DNA of 64,000 nt from JANOZM01 sp031429355 (GCA_031429355.1 JANOZM010000002.1:1-64000), one strand, 5' to 3'; shown: positions 44,510 to 53,217, counted from the first letter of the stretch. Numbers and translations are program-made. The notes: generated by a model from the letters alone, not told the origin.

Positions 44510-45183
44510 AAGTAGTACGTTTGTGTAAATTTGCGCGTTTAACCTTAGTTGCAAATTTATTGTTGGGCTTGGCGAGCACTGCGGTGCTTGCCCAGACGCC
44601 AGTTCCTGCCGCAACTGTTACTGCAACAGTGGCACCAATCTCGCCCGTATCAATTTCGCCTCTAAAGCATTCCTTGTTTCCCATGTGTGCTGCATGCCAC
44701 GGGCAAGCGGGTAACTCGATGGTGCCAGGTATTCCATCGCTGGCAGGACAACCTAAAATATTTTTAGAAAATCAGTTAGTGCTGATTAGAGAAGGTGTTC
44801 GTACTGTGCCCGCGATGCAGGGGATGCTTGATAAAATGAGCGACGCGGACATCACTTTGTTCGCTACTTATTTTTCGCAAGTTCCCGTAGCTTTAAACCC
44901 CACGCCGATTAATGCACAAATGGTTAAGCGGGGTGCTGAGTTATCTAAACAAGCGTTATGCGGAAGCTGCCACATGCCGAACTATTCCGGTCGCGAGCAA
45001 ATGCCCCGACTTGCGGGCCAGCGGGAAGATTTTTTGCTACTGAGCATGAAGCAATTTAGGGACGGCCAAGCCATCGGTCGAGACACGATGATGACCCCAA
45101 TCTTACGCGGCCTAACAGACGCGCAACTCAATGATCTAGCGCATTACTTTGCAGTGGCTACGGTCGATCCAAAAAACAAGTAA
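44506..45183 (+). CDS. Dihaem cytochrome c4-type protein
   Basis: A 225-residue exported cytochrome with two haem sites, CAACHGQAGN (about 63-72) and CGSCHMPNYSG (about 145-155). Met ligands are plausible in PAMQGMLDKMSDADI and DTMMTPILRGLTDAQL. This is the c4 layout, an electron shuttle to terminal oxidases. The GTG start shares GTGA with the upstream dehydrogenase stop, so the two are co-translated. A signal peptide precedes residue about 29 (STAVLAQ). Confidence 0.88.
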   Translation: MKVVRLCKFARLTLVANLLLGLASTAVLAQTPVPAATVTATVAPISPVSISPLKHSLFPMCAACHGQAGNSMVPGIPSLAGQPKIFLENQLVLIREGVRTVPAMQGMLDKMSDADITLFATYFSQVPVALNPTPINAQMVKRGAELSKQALCGSCHMPNYSGREQMPRLAGQREDFLLLSMKQFRDGQAIGRDTMMTPILRGLTDAQLNDLAHYFAVATVDPKNK

Positions 45184-45209
45184 GTGTTTTAAAACTGATA
45201 ACTTACTTG
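45178..45209. terminator. Inverted repeat over convergent stops
   Basis: CAAGTAAGT (45178-45186) and ACTTACTTG (45201-45209) form a 9-bp stem with a 14-base loop. The repeat contains the stop of the cytochrome gene and the stop of the convergent receptor gene, so it could end both transcripts. Confidence 0.5.
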
Positions 45210-47363
45210 TAGGTTGGCCAACCAATTGCGCCCTGGTGCGGCTTCAAAAAACCGTGAATTGCCTTCATTGACAATCACCGAACTAGCAAATCGTTTGTTG
45301 GCAATGTTTTCAATGCGCACGCCACCACTTAAAGTAAATTGCCCAATTTGCTGTCGATACCCTACATTGGCATTAAGCTGCGTGTAAGCAGCGGCGCGGT
45401 CGGTGTTGAGATCGTTTACTTCAAGCGTTCCTTGGTGCTTTACTTCAATTGCACTGGTAAACCCACTAGCATGAGACCACCGTGCTTGCACAAAGGCCGA
45501 TTGTTTAGGTACACCGGGTAACAGGTTTCCCGCAGGTACAGAAACATTGGCTACAGTGCACGGCGCAGCAACACAAGTTAAAAACGATTCAGCATATTTT
45601 GCATTAAGTTGCGTAAATGCAGCCATCACATCAATATTATTGGTTACTGGCGACGCCAGCGATAATTCAAATCCGTTACGGCGTGTTGCTCCAGCATTTT
45701 TAAAAGTGGATCGACCGCCCGCATTGGTGAGCGTAACAATTTCGTTCTCGGTTTTCGTTTGGAAAATTGCAGCATTAATTTTTGTAGCGCCAGCGCGCCA
45801 TTTCGCACCAATCTCAATACTGTCGCTAACGGCTGGTTTTAAACTTAAATTAAGTCCAGTTAATCCGCTAGGACGATAGGCCAATTCATTTAAGGTGGGC
45901 GTCTCAAAACCACGACCCACGCTGGCGTAAACATTTAAATTTGAGCTTGCTGCATACGAGGCCCCGAGGGCCGGTGTCGTTTTTGAAAAATTTACAGCGC
46001 CACTATCGTCCGGGTTTCGGCCAGCAATAATGTAAGCGTCGGCGCTGGTAAATTTAACCTTACTGTTGCGCACGCCGGCAGTAATTAAAAGCTCGTTGCT
46101 TGGTTTGTATTGTGCTTGGGCATAGACGTCTTGGTTATTGACATGATTAACCTCATCACGGCGTAAGCGACCAATAACACCTAGCGTAGTTCCAACAAAA
46201 TTCTCGTAGCCACGACGATCTTCTTTTAAACCGTCGCGGTTAACGCCGACAATTACGTTGCCCCAATTGGCCGTAAACGTATAACGCAAATCGATACCCG
46301 CATAAGTGCGATCAAAATCAATTACGCCGCCTGGTTGTGTAGCTGCAGTTTGTGTGGCGACTGGAATGCTTTGAAAAGTGACGACGGAACGCTCGCCGGA
46401 ATAAACAATGCCGTCGATACGATGTTGGTTTGACAGAACGTGCTCAACCTTTAGACCGAACTGAGTTTGGTCGGTGGTTTTTCGTGTATTAAATTGAATG
46501 GCTGTGGCCGTGGTTTGATAGGGATCGGTATCAAACTGAGCGCGCGTTAATCCGGCAGGATCTAATGCATTAATTTTTACGGAGTTTGCAATGAGCGACA
46601 ACTTCGTACTACCAAATGTGCCGTTCATTTTAAAGTTAAACTGGTCTTTATCTGCCGCACTTTGCGTGCGAAAACCGTCGGTTGTAAAACTAGAATACTC
46701 TCCTACCAAACCGATACTACCCGCAGTACCCGCCGCATTCACGCTATAGCGCGAAGTGCCGAACGACCCGCTGGATAAGCCTAGTTTTGCGATGGGTTGC
46801 TTAGGCGCATCTTCGGTAAATATTTGAATCACGCCACCCGAGGCGTTGCCGTATAACACCGAAAACGGTCCGCGCAATACTTCGACTCGATCGGCTGTAC
46901 CAATTGAAAAATGGGATAGCTGTCCGGACCCGTCCGGCGCAGTGGCAGGAATTGAATCCGAGTACATTCGGATGCCTCGCACACCAAAACTGGCACGACC
47001 ACCAAAGCCGCGCGACGAGACCTGTAAGTCTTGCGCATAATTACTGCGCGATTGAATGTTAAGCCCTGGAACACCTTGCAACGATTCCGATAAATTAACT
47101 TGTAGGTTCTGGCCTCGCAAGGTGTCGCTATCAACTCGATCGATCGCCATGGGCAAGCTACGAGCGCTTTGTTCGATGCGGGTACCAGTAATTACAATGG
47201 TGTCGTTTTCGATAGTCGTTTGTGCGTTAGCAACGATTGATCCAGTGCCTGCGTATAGTCCTAGCAGTGCGACTTGTAGCGTTTTAAGCTTGAAAACACC
47301 CACACTATTTTTAGGTGACGAAGAAGACTTTGATTTGAATTGATTCAATGGACTGGTCATCAT
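45189..47363 (-). CDS. pqqU: TonB-dependent receptor, YncD/PqqU-like
   Basis: A 724-residue outer membrane receptor that, by resemblance to E. coli YncD (PqqU), should import PQQ with TonB energy. Blocks match YncD as I recall it: LSESLQGVPGLNIQSRSNYAQDLQVS, RGFGGRASFGVRGIRMYSDSIPAT, VEVLRGPFSVLYGNASGGV, GRGFETPTLNELAYRPSG, NEGNSRFFEAAPGRNW near the C-terminus, and a final aromatic residue (SYQF). The plug TonB box should lie near ENDTIVITG. It converges on two PQQ dehydrogenases and cytochromes. Start is uncertain (ATG 47363 or 47360, with GAGAG upstream; the frame also opens at 47417). Confidence 0.82.
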   Translation of the reverse strand: MMTSPLNQFKSKSSSSPKNSVGVFKLKTLQVALLGLYAGTGSIVANAQTTIENDTIVITGTRIEQSARSLPMAIDRVDSDTLRGQNLQVNLSESLQGVPGLNIQSRSNYAQDLQVSSRGFGGRASFGVRGIRMYSDSIPATAPDGSGQLSHFSIGTADRVEVLRGPFSVLYGNASGGVIQIFTEDAPKQPIAKLGLSSGSFGTSRYSVNAAGTAGSIGLVGEYSSFTTDGFRTQSAADKDQFNFKMNGTFGSTKLSLIANSVKINALDPAGLTRAQFDTDPYQTTATAIQFNTRKTTDQTQFGLKVEHVLSNQHRIDGIVYSGERSVVTFQSIPVATQTAATQPGGVIDFDRTYAGIDLRYTFTANWGNVIVGVNRDGLKEDRRGYENFVGTTLGVIGRLRRDEVNHVNNQDVYAQAQYKPSNELLITAGVRNSKVKFTSADAYIIAGRNPDDSGAVNFSKTTPALGASYAASSNLNVYASVGRGFETPTLNELAYRPSGLTGLNLSLKPAVSDSIEIGAKWRAGATKINAAIFQTKTENEIVTLTNAGGRSTFKNAGATRRNGFELSLASPVTNNIDVMAAFTQLNAKYAESFLTCVAAPCTVANVSVPAGNLLPGVPKQSAFVQARWSHASGFTSAIEVKHQGTLEVNDLNTDRAAAYTQLNANVGYRQQIGQFTLSGGVRIENIANKRFASSVIVNEGNSRFFEAAPGRNWLANLQVSYQF

Positions 47364-47509
47364 CAGCTCTCGGCTTTTTAGCGTTGTTTCGATAGATGAT
47401 AGTAGCAAGTGAAACATGACTACTCAATGCAAAACACACGTCATTTCCGGTCGCCTGTCCTACCCCTCGGAAGTGACGGGGCCGTGCATTCCAAGAGTTT
47501 CTATTTGAG

Positions 47510-47922
47510 CTACTTATCCGTTGCCGCCAACTTTGCACCAAGCCCAGCGAAGGCTGCGGCGAAACTATACCGAAGCAATGTTTGCGCTTTTACCGATTCA
47601 ATGACTAAGCGTCTAAAAGCGTGCGCTAAAAATCCGTAAGCAACAAACACTAAAAAAGTCATCAACATAAAACCGTGCTTAAAACAAGTAAGTGAGTTAA
47701 CGGTTGATAGTGCTTCGCATCAACAAACTGTGGCAAGACCGCAAGAAAAAATATGGTCAGTTTTGGATTCAAAATGTTCATTAAAAACGCCCGCGTTACT
47801 AACGTTGTTGCTTATGTTTTTGAAACACTCGAATCGACTGAAAAAGCAGACTTATCGTTAAACGTTGCATGGGCCACGTAGAACAAATAGGCAACACCAG
47901 CGTACTTTAAAATAGAATTCTA
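47510..47922 (-). pseudogene. Frameshifted LysE/RhtB amino-acid exporter relic
   Basis: Three pieces of one family read in different frames of the - strand. First, from about 47922, LKYAGVAYLFYVAHATFNDKSAF. Next VTRAFLMNILNPKLTIFFLAVLP and QFVDAKHYQPL, stopped by TGA. Last MLMTFLVFVAYGFLAHAFRRLV and ESVKAQTLLRYSFAAAFAGLGAKLA, ending at TAG 47510. These are the middle and end of an RhtB exporter (typical NPK.TIFFLAFLPQF, FAAAFAGLGARLA). At least two frameshifts and loss of the N-terminus mean it cannot be made. It ends next to the HxlR gene. Confidence 0.8.
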
Positions 47923-47928
47923 GGCTAA

Positions 47929-48279
47929 TCATGGGATTTCATTTTCAATAATCAATTCTTTTTGAAGTGTTTCTAGATCATCCAGTATTCGTACAAATTT
48001 TGTACCGAATTGTGTCAGCTCGTATTCTACCCGCGGAGGCGATTCGCCAAACATTTTACGAGACAAAATACCAAAGGCTATATTTTTTCTAAGACACTGG
48101 TTAAGAACTTTTGTTGTTAAGCCCTCGACACTTCGTACCATTTCACCCGGTCTATTGACGCCCTGTTTTAGTAGCCAATAAACAGTAATTGACCATTTGC
48201 AACCATAAATAGTTTCTACCATTCGCGCAATTTGTTCGGGCGCCGATTTGACTGCCATTATTTTTATCTGTTGATTCAT
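47929..48279 (-). CDS. HxlR-family transcriptional regulator
   Basis: A 116-residue winged-helix protein of the HxlR/DUF24 type. Diagnostic features are CKWSITVYWLLKQGVNRPGEMVRS (about 26-49), LTTKVLNQCLRK (about 53-64) and PPRVEYELTQFGTKF. Cys26 near the N-terminus is where redox-sensing HxlR proteins have their sensor Cys. The ATG at 48279 is used; a TTG one codon earlier is open. It is divergent from an SDR gene with paired direct repeats between, and upstream of the exporter relic on the same strand. Confidence 0.87.
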   Translation of the reverse strand: MNQQIKIMAVKSAPEQIARMVETIYGCKWSITVYWLLKQGVNRPGEMVRSVEGLTTKVLNQCLRKNIAFGILSRKMFGESPPRVEYELTQFGTKFVRILDDLETLQKELIIENEIP

Positions 48280-48293
48280 CAATTTATACCATT

Positions 48294-48323
48294 AAGTGCC
48301 TACTGAACCGAAAAGTGCCTACT
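48294..48323. promoter_or_regulatory. Direct-repeat operator for the HxlR regulator
   Basis: AAGTGCCTACT occurs at 48294-48304 and again at 48313-48323, 19 bases apart (about two helical turns), in the spacer between the divergent HxlR and SDR genes. The placement fits an HxlR-type dimer site controlling both genes. Confidence 0.5.
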
Positions 48324-48383
48324 TTCGCTCCGTGTTTTCCTTACCTAAACTTGGTATTCCGAAAACCTTAACGAAAGTAAAAA

Positions 48384-49151
48384 ATGTTAACCACAACTCA
48401 ACCTTTGGCCCTAATCATAGGCGGTTCTAGCGGTATTGGCTTAGCCACAGCGAAGCGCCTTTTGCAGCAAGGAACTAACATTTTAATTATTGGTAAGAAA
48501 ACAGAAAAACTTCAAACAGCCAAAAGGCAGCTAACGCAACTTGGTAATGTGGAAACGATGCAGGCTGACCTTTATAGTGCCGACGATCTTAAAACTGTTA
48601 ACGATTTTGTAAAAGGCTACAGCGGCCACATAAAGTTCCTTGTGAATGCGGCAGGGTACTTTAAACCAACTCCGTTTGTTGATCACACCGAATCTGACTA
48701 CGACACCTACCTTGAGTTAAACAAAGCAACCTTTTTTATTTCACAAGCGGTCGCCAACAATATGATCTCGCACGGGGGTGGTTCGATTGTTAACATTGGT
48801 TCGATGTGGGCAAAACAAGCCATCCTTGCAACGCCATCGTCAGCGTACTCGATGGCAAAGGCAGGGTTGCATGCATTAACGCAGCATATGGCAATGGAAT
48901 TGGCACCAAAAAATATTCGGGTAAATGCAGTCAGCCCTGCAGTTGTAGAAACTCCGATTTACGAGGCCTTTATCGAAAAAGACAAGGTCAAAGAAGTATT
49001 GACTTCGTTCAATGCGTTTCACCCAATTGGGCGAATTGGGACTGCTGATGAAGTGGCAAAAACGATTGAGTTCCTGCTAAGCGAAAACGCGGCCTGGGTT
49101 ACAGGTGCTATTTGGGATGTGGACGGCGGGGTAATGGCCGGTCGCAACTAA
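48384..49151 (+). CDS. Short-chain dehydrogenase/reductase
   Basis: A 255-residue NAD(P)-dependent oxidoreductase. Classical SDR motifs: GGSSGIGLATAKRLL (about 13-27), the NAAGYF segment, Ser in VNIGSMWAKQA, YSMAKAG (Tyr-x3-Lys, about 155-161) and the final DGGVMAG. Length is normal. It is divergent from the HxlR gene, which often guards such electrophile-detoxifying reductases. Substrate unknown. Confidence 0.9.
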   Translation: MLTTTQPLALIIGGSSGIGLATAKRLLQQGTNILIIGKKTEKLQTAKRQLTQLGNVETMQADLYSADDLKTVNDFVKGYSGHIKFLVNAAGYFKPTPFVDHTESDYDTYLELNKATFFISQAVANNMISHGGGSIVNIGSMWAKQAILATPSSAYSMAKAGLHALTQHMAMELAPKNIRVNAVSPAVVETPIYEAFIEKDKVKEVLTSFNAFHPIGRIGTADEVAKTIEFLLSENAAWVTGAIWDVDGGVMAGRN

Positions 49152-49176
49152 AATAGCGAAAATTTAAATCACAGTT

Positions 49177-49632
49177 TCACTTTTCGGGAAACCGATGATA
49201 CATATAGAACTGAGTGTCTTTACTCCAGCCGTGTGCTTCATAAAGCGCTTGTCCTATATCGTTATCAATGGCTACATTTAGTGTGACTCGTGCTGCGTTA
49301 TGCGCCCAAGAAAAACTCTCTAGCGCTGCCAATAGTTTTGAAGCGATGCCTTTGCGACGGCCATTCTCGTGAACGAAAAGATCATTGAGAATGAAGATTC
49401 TTGCGAGTGCAGTCGATGAGTAACTAGGGTAAAGCTGCGCGAAGCCGAGTGGTGTTGAATTTTCGAAAGCCATAAACACGATTGATTCACCGTTATTTAA
49501 CCGCGCCTTTAAAAATGCGTGGGCGGCCGATAGGTCACTTTGCTTACCTTGAAAGACTCGATATTGGTCAAAGAGTTTCGCGAGTTCATCAATGTCGGTG
49601 TAAACGGCTTGTTGGACAGTGACGTTGGTCAT
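49177..49632 (-). CDS. GNAT family N-acetyltransferase
   Basis: A 151-residue acetyltransferase distinct from the first in the window. Signs: FMAFENSTPLGFAQLYPSYSS, the acetyl-CoA loop ENGRRKGIASKLLAALESF (about 91-109) and a final VTLNVAIDNDIGQALYEAHGWSKDTQFYMYHRF. It is the first of a run of small - strand genes and closely follows the convergent SDR. Confidence 0.88.
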   Translation of the reverse strand: MTNVTVQQAVYTDIDELAKLFDQYRVFQGKQSDLSAAHAFLKARLNNGESIVFMAFENSTPLGFAQLYPSYSSTALARIFILNDLFVHENGRRKGIASKLLAALESFSWAHNAARVTLNVAIDNDIGQALYEAHGWSKDTQFYMYHRFPEK

Positions 49633-49642
49633 GGTTTGTATT

Positions 49643-50158
49643 TTATATCGCAGCGCATTTTTTTACGGTGTCCCATGTCCGAGTTGTAACGTGTTTACCA
49701 AATTGTTTTTCAATGAGTGTCATAAAAATAGGGCCGCGTACATTTGGAATGTACGCCGTGAAAACTTCATCGGCTTGCATAGCCAAAATTCTGACATCAT
49801 CAGATTCAAATGGAAGCAAAAGTGCTTCCTTGTGGGGTTGGCTTAAAAACGTGACGACTCGCTTAGTTTCGGGCGCAATGTGAAAGTCTGCGTATGGGTC
49901 TGACTTCAACACCTTCAGCAAATGATCAGAGGAACGCACAATGACCAGAAATGCTCGCGGGAGATATTTCGCCATTCCAGATTCAATCGTCTTTGTCAGA
50001 TCCGACGCTTTCTTAACGTCGGCATTAAAAACGACGTTGCCGCTGGATAGAACTGTCCTGACGTCGGTGAAGCCCATTTTCTCAAAGCACGCTTTTAAAT
50101 CAGCCATTTTCGCGTTTGCGGGACTTACTCCGCGAAGAAAGGCAACGTATCGAGGCAT
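49643..50158 (-). CDS. DUF1697 family protein
   Basis: A 171-residue protein. Diagnostic opening MPRYVAFLRGVSPANAKMADLKACFEKMGFTDVRTVLSSGNVVF (split over residues 1-44), then IPNVRGPIFMTLIEKQFGKHVTTRTWDTVKKCAAI at the end. Family function is unknown, but the fold is thought to resemble the DUF1697 C-terminal helix-loop. A ribosome site AGGAG lies seven bases before the ATG. Confidence 0.87.
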   Translation of the reverse strand: MPRYVAFLRGVSPANAKMADLKACFEKMGFTDVRTVLSSGNVVFNADVKKASDLTKTIESGMAKYLPRAFLVIVRSSDHLLKVLKSDPYADFHIAPETKRVVTFLSQPHKEALLLPFESDDVRILAMQADEVFTAYIPNVRGPIFMTLIEKQFGKHVTTRTWDTVKKCAAI

Positions 50159-50178
50159 TTAAGGCTCCTATTGTTTTG

Positions 50179-50538
50179 CTAAGCAAACCCTTGCGCTTGG
50201 TAGCTTGCATACCCAGCTTTGGTTAAGGCGGCCAGCTCTTTCAACGAGGCTTTATCAGTAGACGTAAAATTAAAGCATGACTTACCTTGCATTCGCGCCT
50301 TTAGCGTTGGCGATAAGCCTTCAAGCAGTTCTGGTTTTAAATACACCGGCATTAGGTGGTAGCTTACATAAGATTTCTTAATTTGGACTGCACCAAAAAA
50401 GAGTGGCTTCTTATTTTTTTGGATATGGCGTGTGTCGACGTACAGTTCGACGTCATCGTCTTTTTTTATATCTAATTTTGCAGCGTACGGGGCAATAATT
50501 AGACGTAAATCTTGGAAGGTAGTTTGAAGATTAGACAT
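50179..50538 (-). CDS. Conserved small cytoplasmic protein of unknown role
   Basis: A 119-residue protein. KPLFFGAVQIKKSYVSYHLMPVYLKPELLEGLSP and QGKSCFNFTSTDKASLKELAALTKAGY resemble DUF1801/YdhG-fold proteins sometimes called iron chaperones; this is a fold-level guess. The open frame extends 22 codons up from 50604, but ATG 50538 begins a sensible protein (MSNLQTTFQDLRLI). It is one of a run of small single-domain genes on this strand. Confidence 0.65.
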   Translation of the reverse strand: MSNLQTTFQDLRLIIAPYAAKLDIKKDDDVELYVDTRHIQKNKKPLFFGAVQIKKSYVSYHLMPVYLKPELLEGLSPTLKARMQGKSCFNFTSTDKASLKELAALTKAGYASYQAQGFA

Positions 50539-50587
50539 AATTTTCTTTTGGTAAAAGCTAATTAAGGTGCTGCTTTGTATGTTACTT

Positions 50588-50806
50588 CTAACTCTCGGCT
50601 GCAATCATGTTTCGAATTTTAACGGCTTTCTCGAAGTGATCGAGCTTATGTGTAGATATCCACCATATTGCAGCTTCCATTAATAGTTGCGGATCATCGT
50701 TTTTGTTTGCGAAAAACGCATAAAACGACAATCCGACATTGTCGCCATTCTTTTCAATTTTATCGCTGCAAACGCGAATGATCTTTTGTTTGAGGCTATC
50801 TCTCAT
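50588..50806 (-). CDS. Small hypothetical protein
   Basis: A 72-residue protein, helical and mildly charged (KQKIIRVCSDKIEKNGDNVGLSFYAFFANKNDDPQ, then LLMEAAIWWISTHKLDHFEKA). I do not recognise it. No ribosome site is evident, but the composition is protein-like and no gene overlaps it. Confidence 0.45.
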   Translation of the reverse strand: MRDSLKQKIIRVCSDKIEKNGDNVGLSFYAFFANKNDDPQLLMEAAIWWISTHKLDHFEKAVKIRNMIAAES

Positions 50807-50848
50807 AGGATCGCTTTGAAGTAGGGGAAAGGGTTCGATCTAAAGTTG

Positions 50849-51205
50849 TCAATTAGGGCCACGTAAGCCAATGCTGTTACCCCAAGGGTCAAGCACCTGG
50901 CACATGCTTTGGTCGTTCTCAATCGCGAGTGGACCCCGATACAAAGAAGCACCAATACTTTGAAAATGACTGAGTGCTTGCTGAAAACTTTGAACCGACC
51001 ACTAAACAATTGAACCTGCGGCTCCAGACTGAACTTTTGTATCGGCTTGAACTAATTCAAGACGCACGCCGCCGCAATTTAGATACTGAAACGCGTGACT
51101 ATTTACATTTTCTAGAACACTTTCAGGAAATGCTCTTTGATACCAAACTAGCGCTTGTGTAACGTTTGGCACGTAAATCATTACTGCCGTAATTGGATTA
51201 GGCAT
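50849..51205 (-). pseudogene. VOC/glyoxalase-family gene with an internal amber codon
   Basis: Reading MPNPITAVMIYVPNVTQALVWYQRAFPES to GGVRLELVQADTKVQSGAAGSIV, then TAG at 51002-51004, then WSVQSFQQALSHFQSIGASLYRGPL to CQVLDPWGNSIGLRGPN and TGA. The frame is intact across the stop, so only one nonsense change, probably from a Tyr or Trp-like codon in the V-x-W motif, interrupts a full-length 118-residue VOC protein. It may be a recent pseudogene, a suppressed amber or a sequencing error. Confidence 0.8.
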
Positions 51206-51335
51206 TGCAACGACGCAGATCGTGCGTGATGTATCCGAGCATAGAAGAGATAATTTTTTCGGCAATTATAAATGCGGCTTCGAACTGAGGCTCCGTTCCG
51301 ATTTTTACGCTTAATGGTGCTACTTCGAGAATCAT
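51198..51335 (-). pseudogene. Truncated ABM monooxygenase-like gene
   Basis: A 45-residue frame from ATG 51335: MILEVAPLSVKIGTEPQFEAAF then IIAEKIISSMLGYITHDLRRC, stop. This is the first half of an antibiotic-biosynthesis-monooxygenase (ABM) domain protein (about 95 residues in the family). The remaining half is absent and the sequence runs straight into the VOC reading frame at 51205, as if a deletion joined them. No ribosome site of note. Confidence 0.6.
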
Positions 51336-51341
51336 CTGTTA

Positions 51342-53159
51342 TTAAATCGACTTAGTAGAAGCCTCCAACCACTCCAAAGCTTCCCCCTTAACATGCCCCT
51401 TCAACCTCTTCAAAACTTCTGCATGATATTCATTTAACCAAGCCACTTCATCGGCTCGCATCAAACTTTTATCCACACATCGTGTATCAATTGGGCAAAG
51501 CGTTAATGTTTCAAACGCTAAAAATTCGCCAAAATTGCCTGGTTCGGCTGTGTTTTTAAAAGGTACGTTCATTACTAAGTTTTCTATTCGCACGCCCCAT
51601 TGGCCTTCGCGGTAAATGCCGGGCTCGTTGCTGGTGATCATGCCGGGTTCCATTGCCATGGTGGCGTCGGGTATTGCGCGTGAGATGCTTTGTGGGCCTT
51701 CGTGGACGTTTAAAAAATAGCCTACGCCATGGCCGGTGCCGTGGCCAAAGTCGATGCCTTGGCTCCATATCGGGCCGCGTGCAATCGCATCTAACATGGG
51801 TGATAGTGTGCCGCGTGGAAAGCGCGCCATCGATAAATTAATCATGCCGCGCAGAACAATTGTAAAGTCGCGTTTCATGGCGGTGCTTACAGTGCCGATG
51901 GCTAATACGCGAGTGATGTCGGTAGTGCCGCCTAGGTATTGGCCGCCGCTATCAATTAACAATAAGCCGTCGCCTTCGATCATCGAAAACGCGTCGGGCA
52001 TGGCGCGGTAATGGGGTAGGGCTCCGTTGGCGTTAAAGCCTGCAATAGTCGAAAAGCTCGGGCAAACAAACCCCGGGCGGCGTGCGCGGGCAGCGGTAAT
52101 TTGTTCGTCGATGGTTAATTCGCTAATGGCTTGCTTGCCAATGTTGGCTTCAAACCAAGCAAAAAATTCGCACAACGCGGCACCGTCTTGCTCCATTGTT
52201 TGGCGCACAAATTGCGCTTGCGCTGCGTTCTTGCGGCTCTTGGCAAGGGTGCTTGGGTTTATGTGTTCTATCACCGACACTTCGCTACCTAAGGCGTTGC
52301 GATAAGCCAAGGTTACGCGTCGTGGGTCTAACAACACGGTTTGTTTAGGCGCAATGGTTTTTAAGGTGGCTGCGGCTTGTGTGTAGTCCTTTAGCTCAAC
52401 ACCCTCGGTAGATAATTTTGCTTTTAATGCAGCGTCTATTTTGCGGGAATCTACAAACAAAGTAACCGCCTCTTGCTGCACTAAGGCATGGGCCAAAAAC
52501 ACCGGGTTGTATTCGACATCTTGGCCGCGCAAATTAAACAACCATGCCAAGTCGTCTAGTGTGGATATAAAGTGCCACTGTGCTCCTAGTTGTTTCATAC
52601 CATTGCGTACCATCGCCAATTTTTCTTGGCGCGTACTGGTTGCGTGTGGGTCTGCATGTTCGTAGACGGCTACCACGGGTAAGTCGGGGCGATTAGTCCA
52701 TACACGATCCAGTAAGTCGATGTCGATGCGTAAGCTGGCGTGTTTGCTATGCACGACTTGCTCTAAGGCGCGTGCTGCGGCTAGGCCCATAACGGTTCCA
52801 TCCACCGCCACGACTTGATCTTTTGTAATGCGCTTGGCTAACCAATCTAAATGATAGGTAGCGGTACCCGTTGGGATTTTTTCTAATGCCACGCCGGTGT
52901 TGTTAAGTTCGCGTTCAGCTTGCACCCAGTAGCGACTGTCGGCAAATACGGCGGCTTCATCTACTGTTACCACGAGCGTGCCCATGCTGCCGGTAAACCC
53001 GCTCAACCATTCGCGTGATTTCCAGCGGTCAGGCAAATATTCTGAAATATGCGGATCGCTAGAAGGCACAACGCAGGCGGTTATTTTTTCGGCGCGCATT
53101 GCGGCTTGCATCGCGGTGATGCGGGTTTGAATAATAGCGGCTTTGTTTTCTGCGTTCAT
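51342..53159 (-). CDS. Xaa-Pro aminopeptidase, M24 family
   Basis: A 605-residue cytosolic metalloprotease releasing N-terminal residues before Pro. It has the three-domain form of eukaryotic-type aminopeptidase P: two creatinase-N domains (residues 1-310), then the pitta-bread catalytic domain. Metal ligands: Asp in LLIDSGGQYLGGTTDITR (both Asp), His in GTGHGVGYFLNVHEG, Glu in ITSNEPGIY and WGVRIEN. It lies 58 bases after the nitrile hydratase accessory gene on the same strand. Confidence 0.92.
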   Translation of the reverse strand: MNAENKAAIIQTRITAMQAAMRAEKITACVVPSSDPHISEYLPDRWKSREWLSGFTGSMGTLVVTVDEAAVFADSRYWVQAERELNNTGVALEKIPTGTATYHLDWLAKRITKDQVVAVDGTVMGLAAARALEQVVHSKHASLRIDIDLLDRVWTNRPDLPVVAVYEHADPHATSTRQEKLAMVRNGMKQLGAQWHFISTLDDLAWLFNLRGQDVEYNPVFLAHALVQQEAVTLFVDSRKIDAALKAKLSTEGVELKDYTQAAATLKTIAPKQTVLLDPRRVTLAYRNALGSEVSVIEHINPSTLAKSRKNAAQAQFVRQTMEQDGAALCEFFAWFEANIGKQAISELTIDEQITAARARRPGFVCPSFSTIAGFNANGALPHYRAMPDAFSMIEGDGLLLIDSGGQYLGGTTDITRVLAIGTVSTAMKRDFTIVLRGMINLSMARFPRGTLSPMLDAIARGPIWSQGIDFGHGTGHGVGYFLNVHEGPQSISRAIPDATMAMEPGMITSNEPGIYREGQWGVRIENLVMNVPFKNTAEPGNFGEFLAFETLTLCPIDTRCVDKSLMRADEVAWLNEYHAEVLKRLKGHVKGEALEWLEASTKSI

Positions 53160-53217
53160 GATGGAAGTGCTTTATTAAAAAATGTTCTTGGGTAATTCGT
53201 TTAGTAAATAAATCGTT

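Noticed and set aside
51002..51004. Pyrrolysine or selenocysteine reading of the in-frame stop
   Set aside because: The stop is TAG, so selenocysteine is excluded, and no pyrrolysine genes or context were visible; a nonsense change is simpler.
49177..51335. Cassette array of small single-domain genes
   Set aside because: The genes share a strand and are small, but no attC sites or integrase were seen; decay by mutation explains the stretch better.
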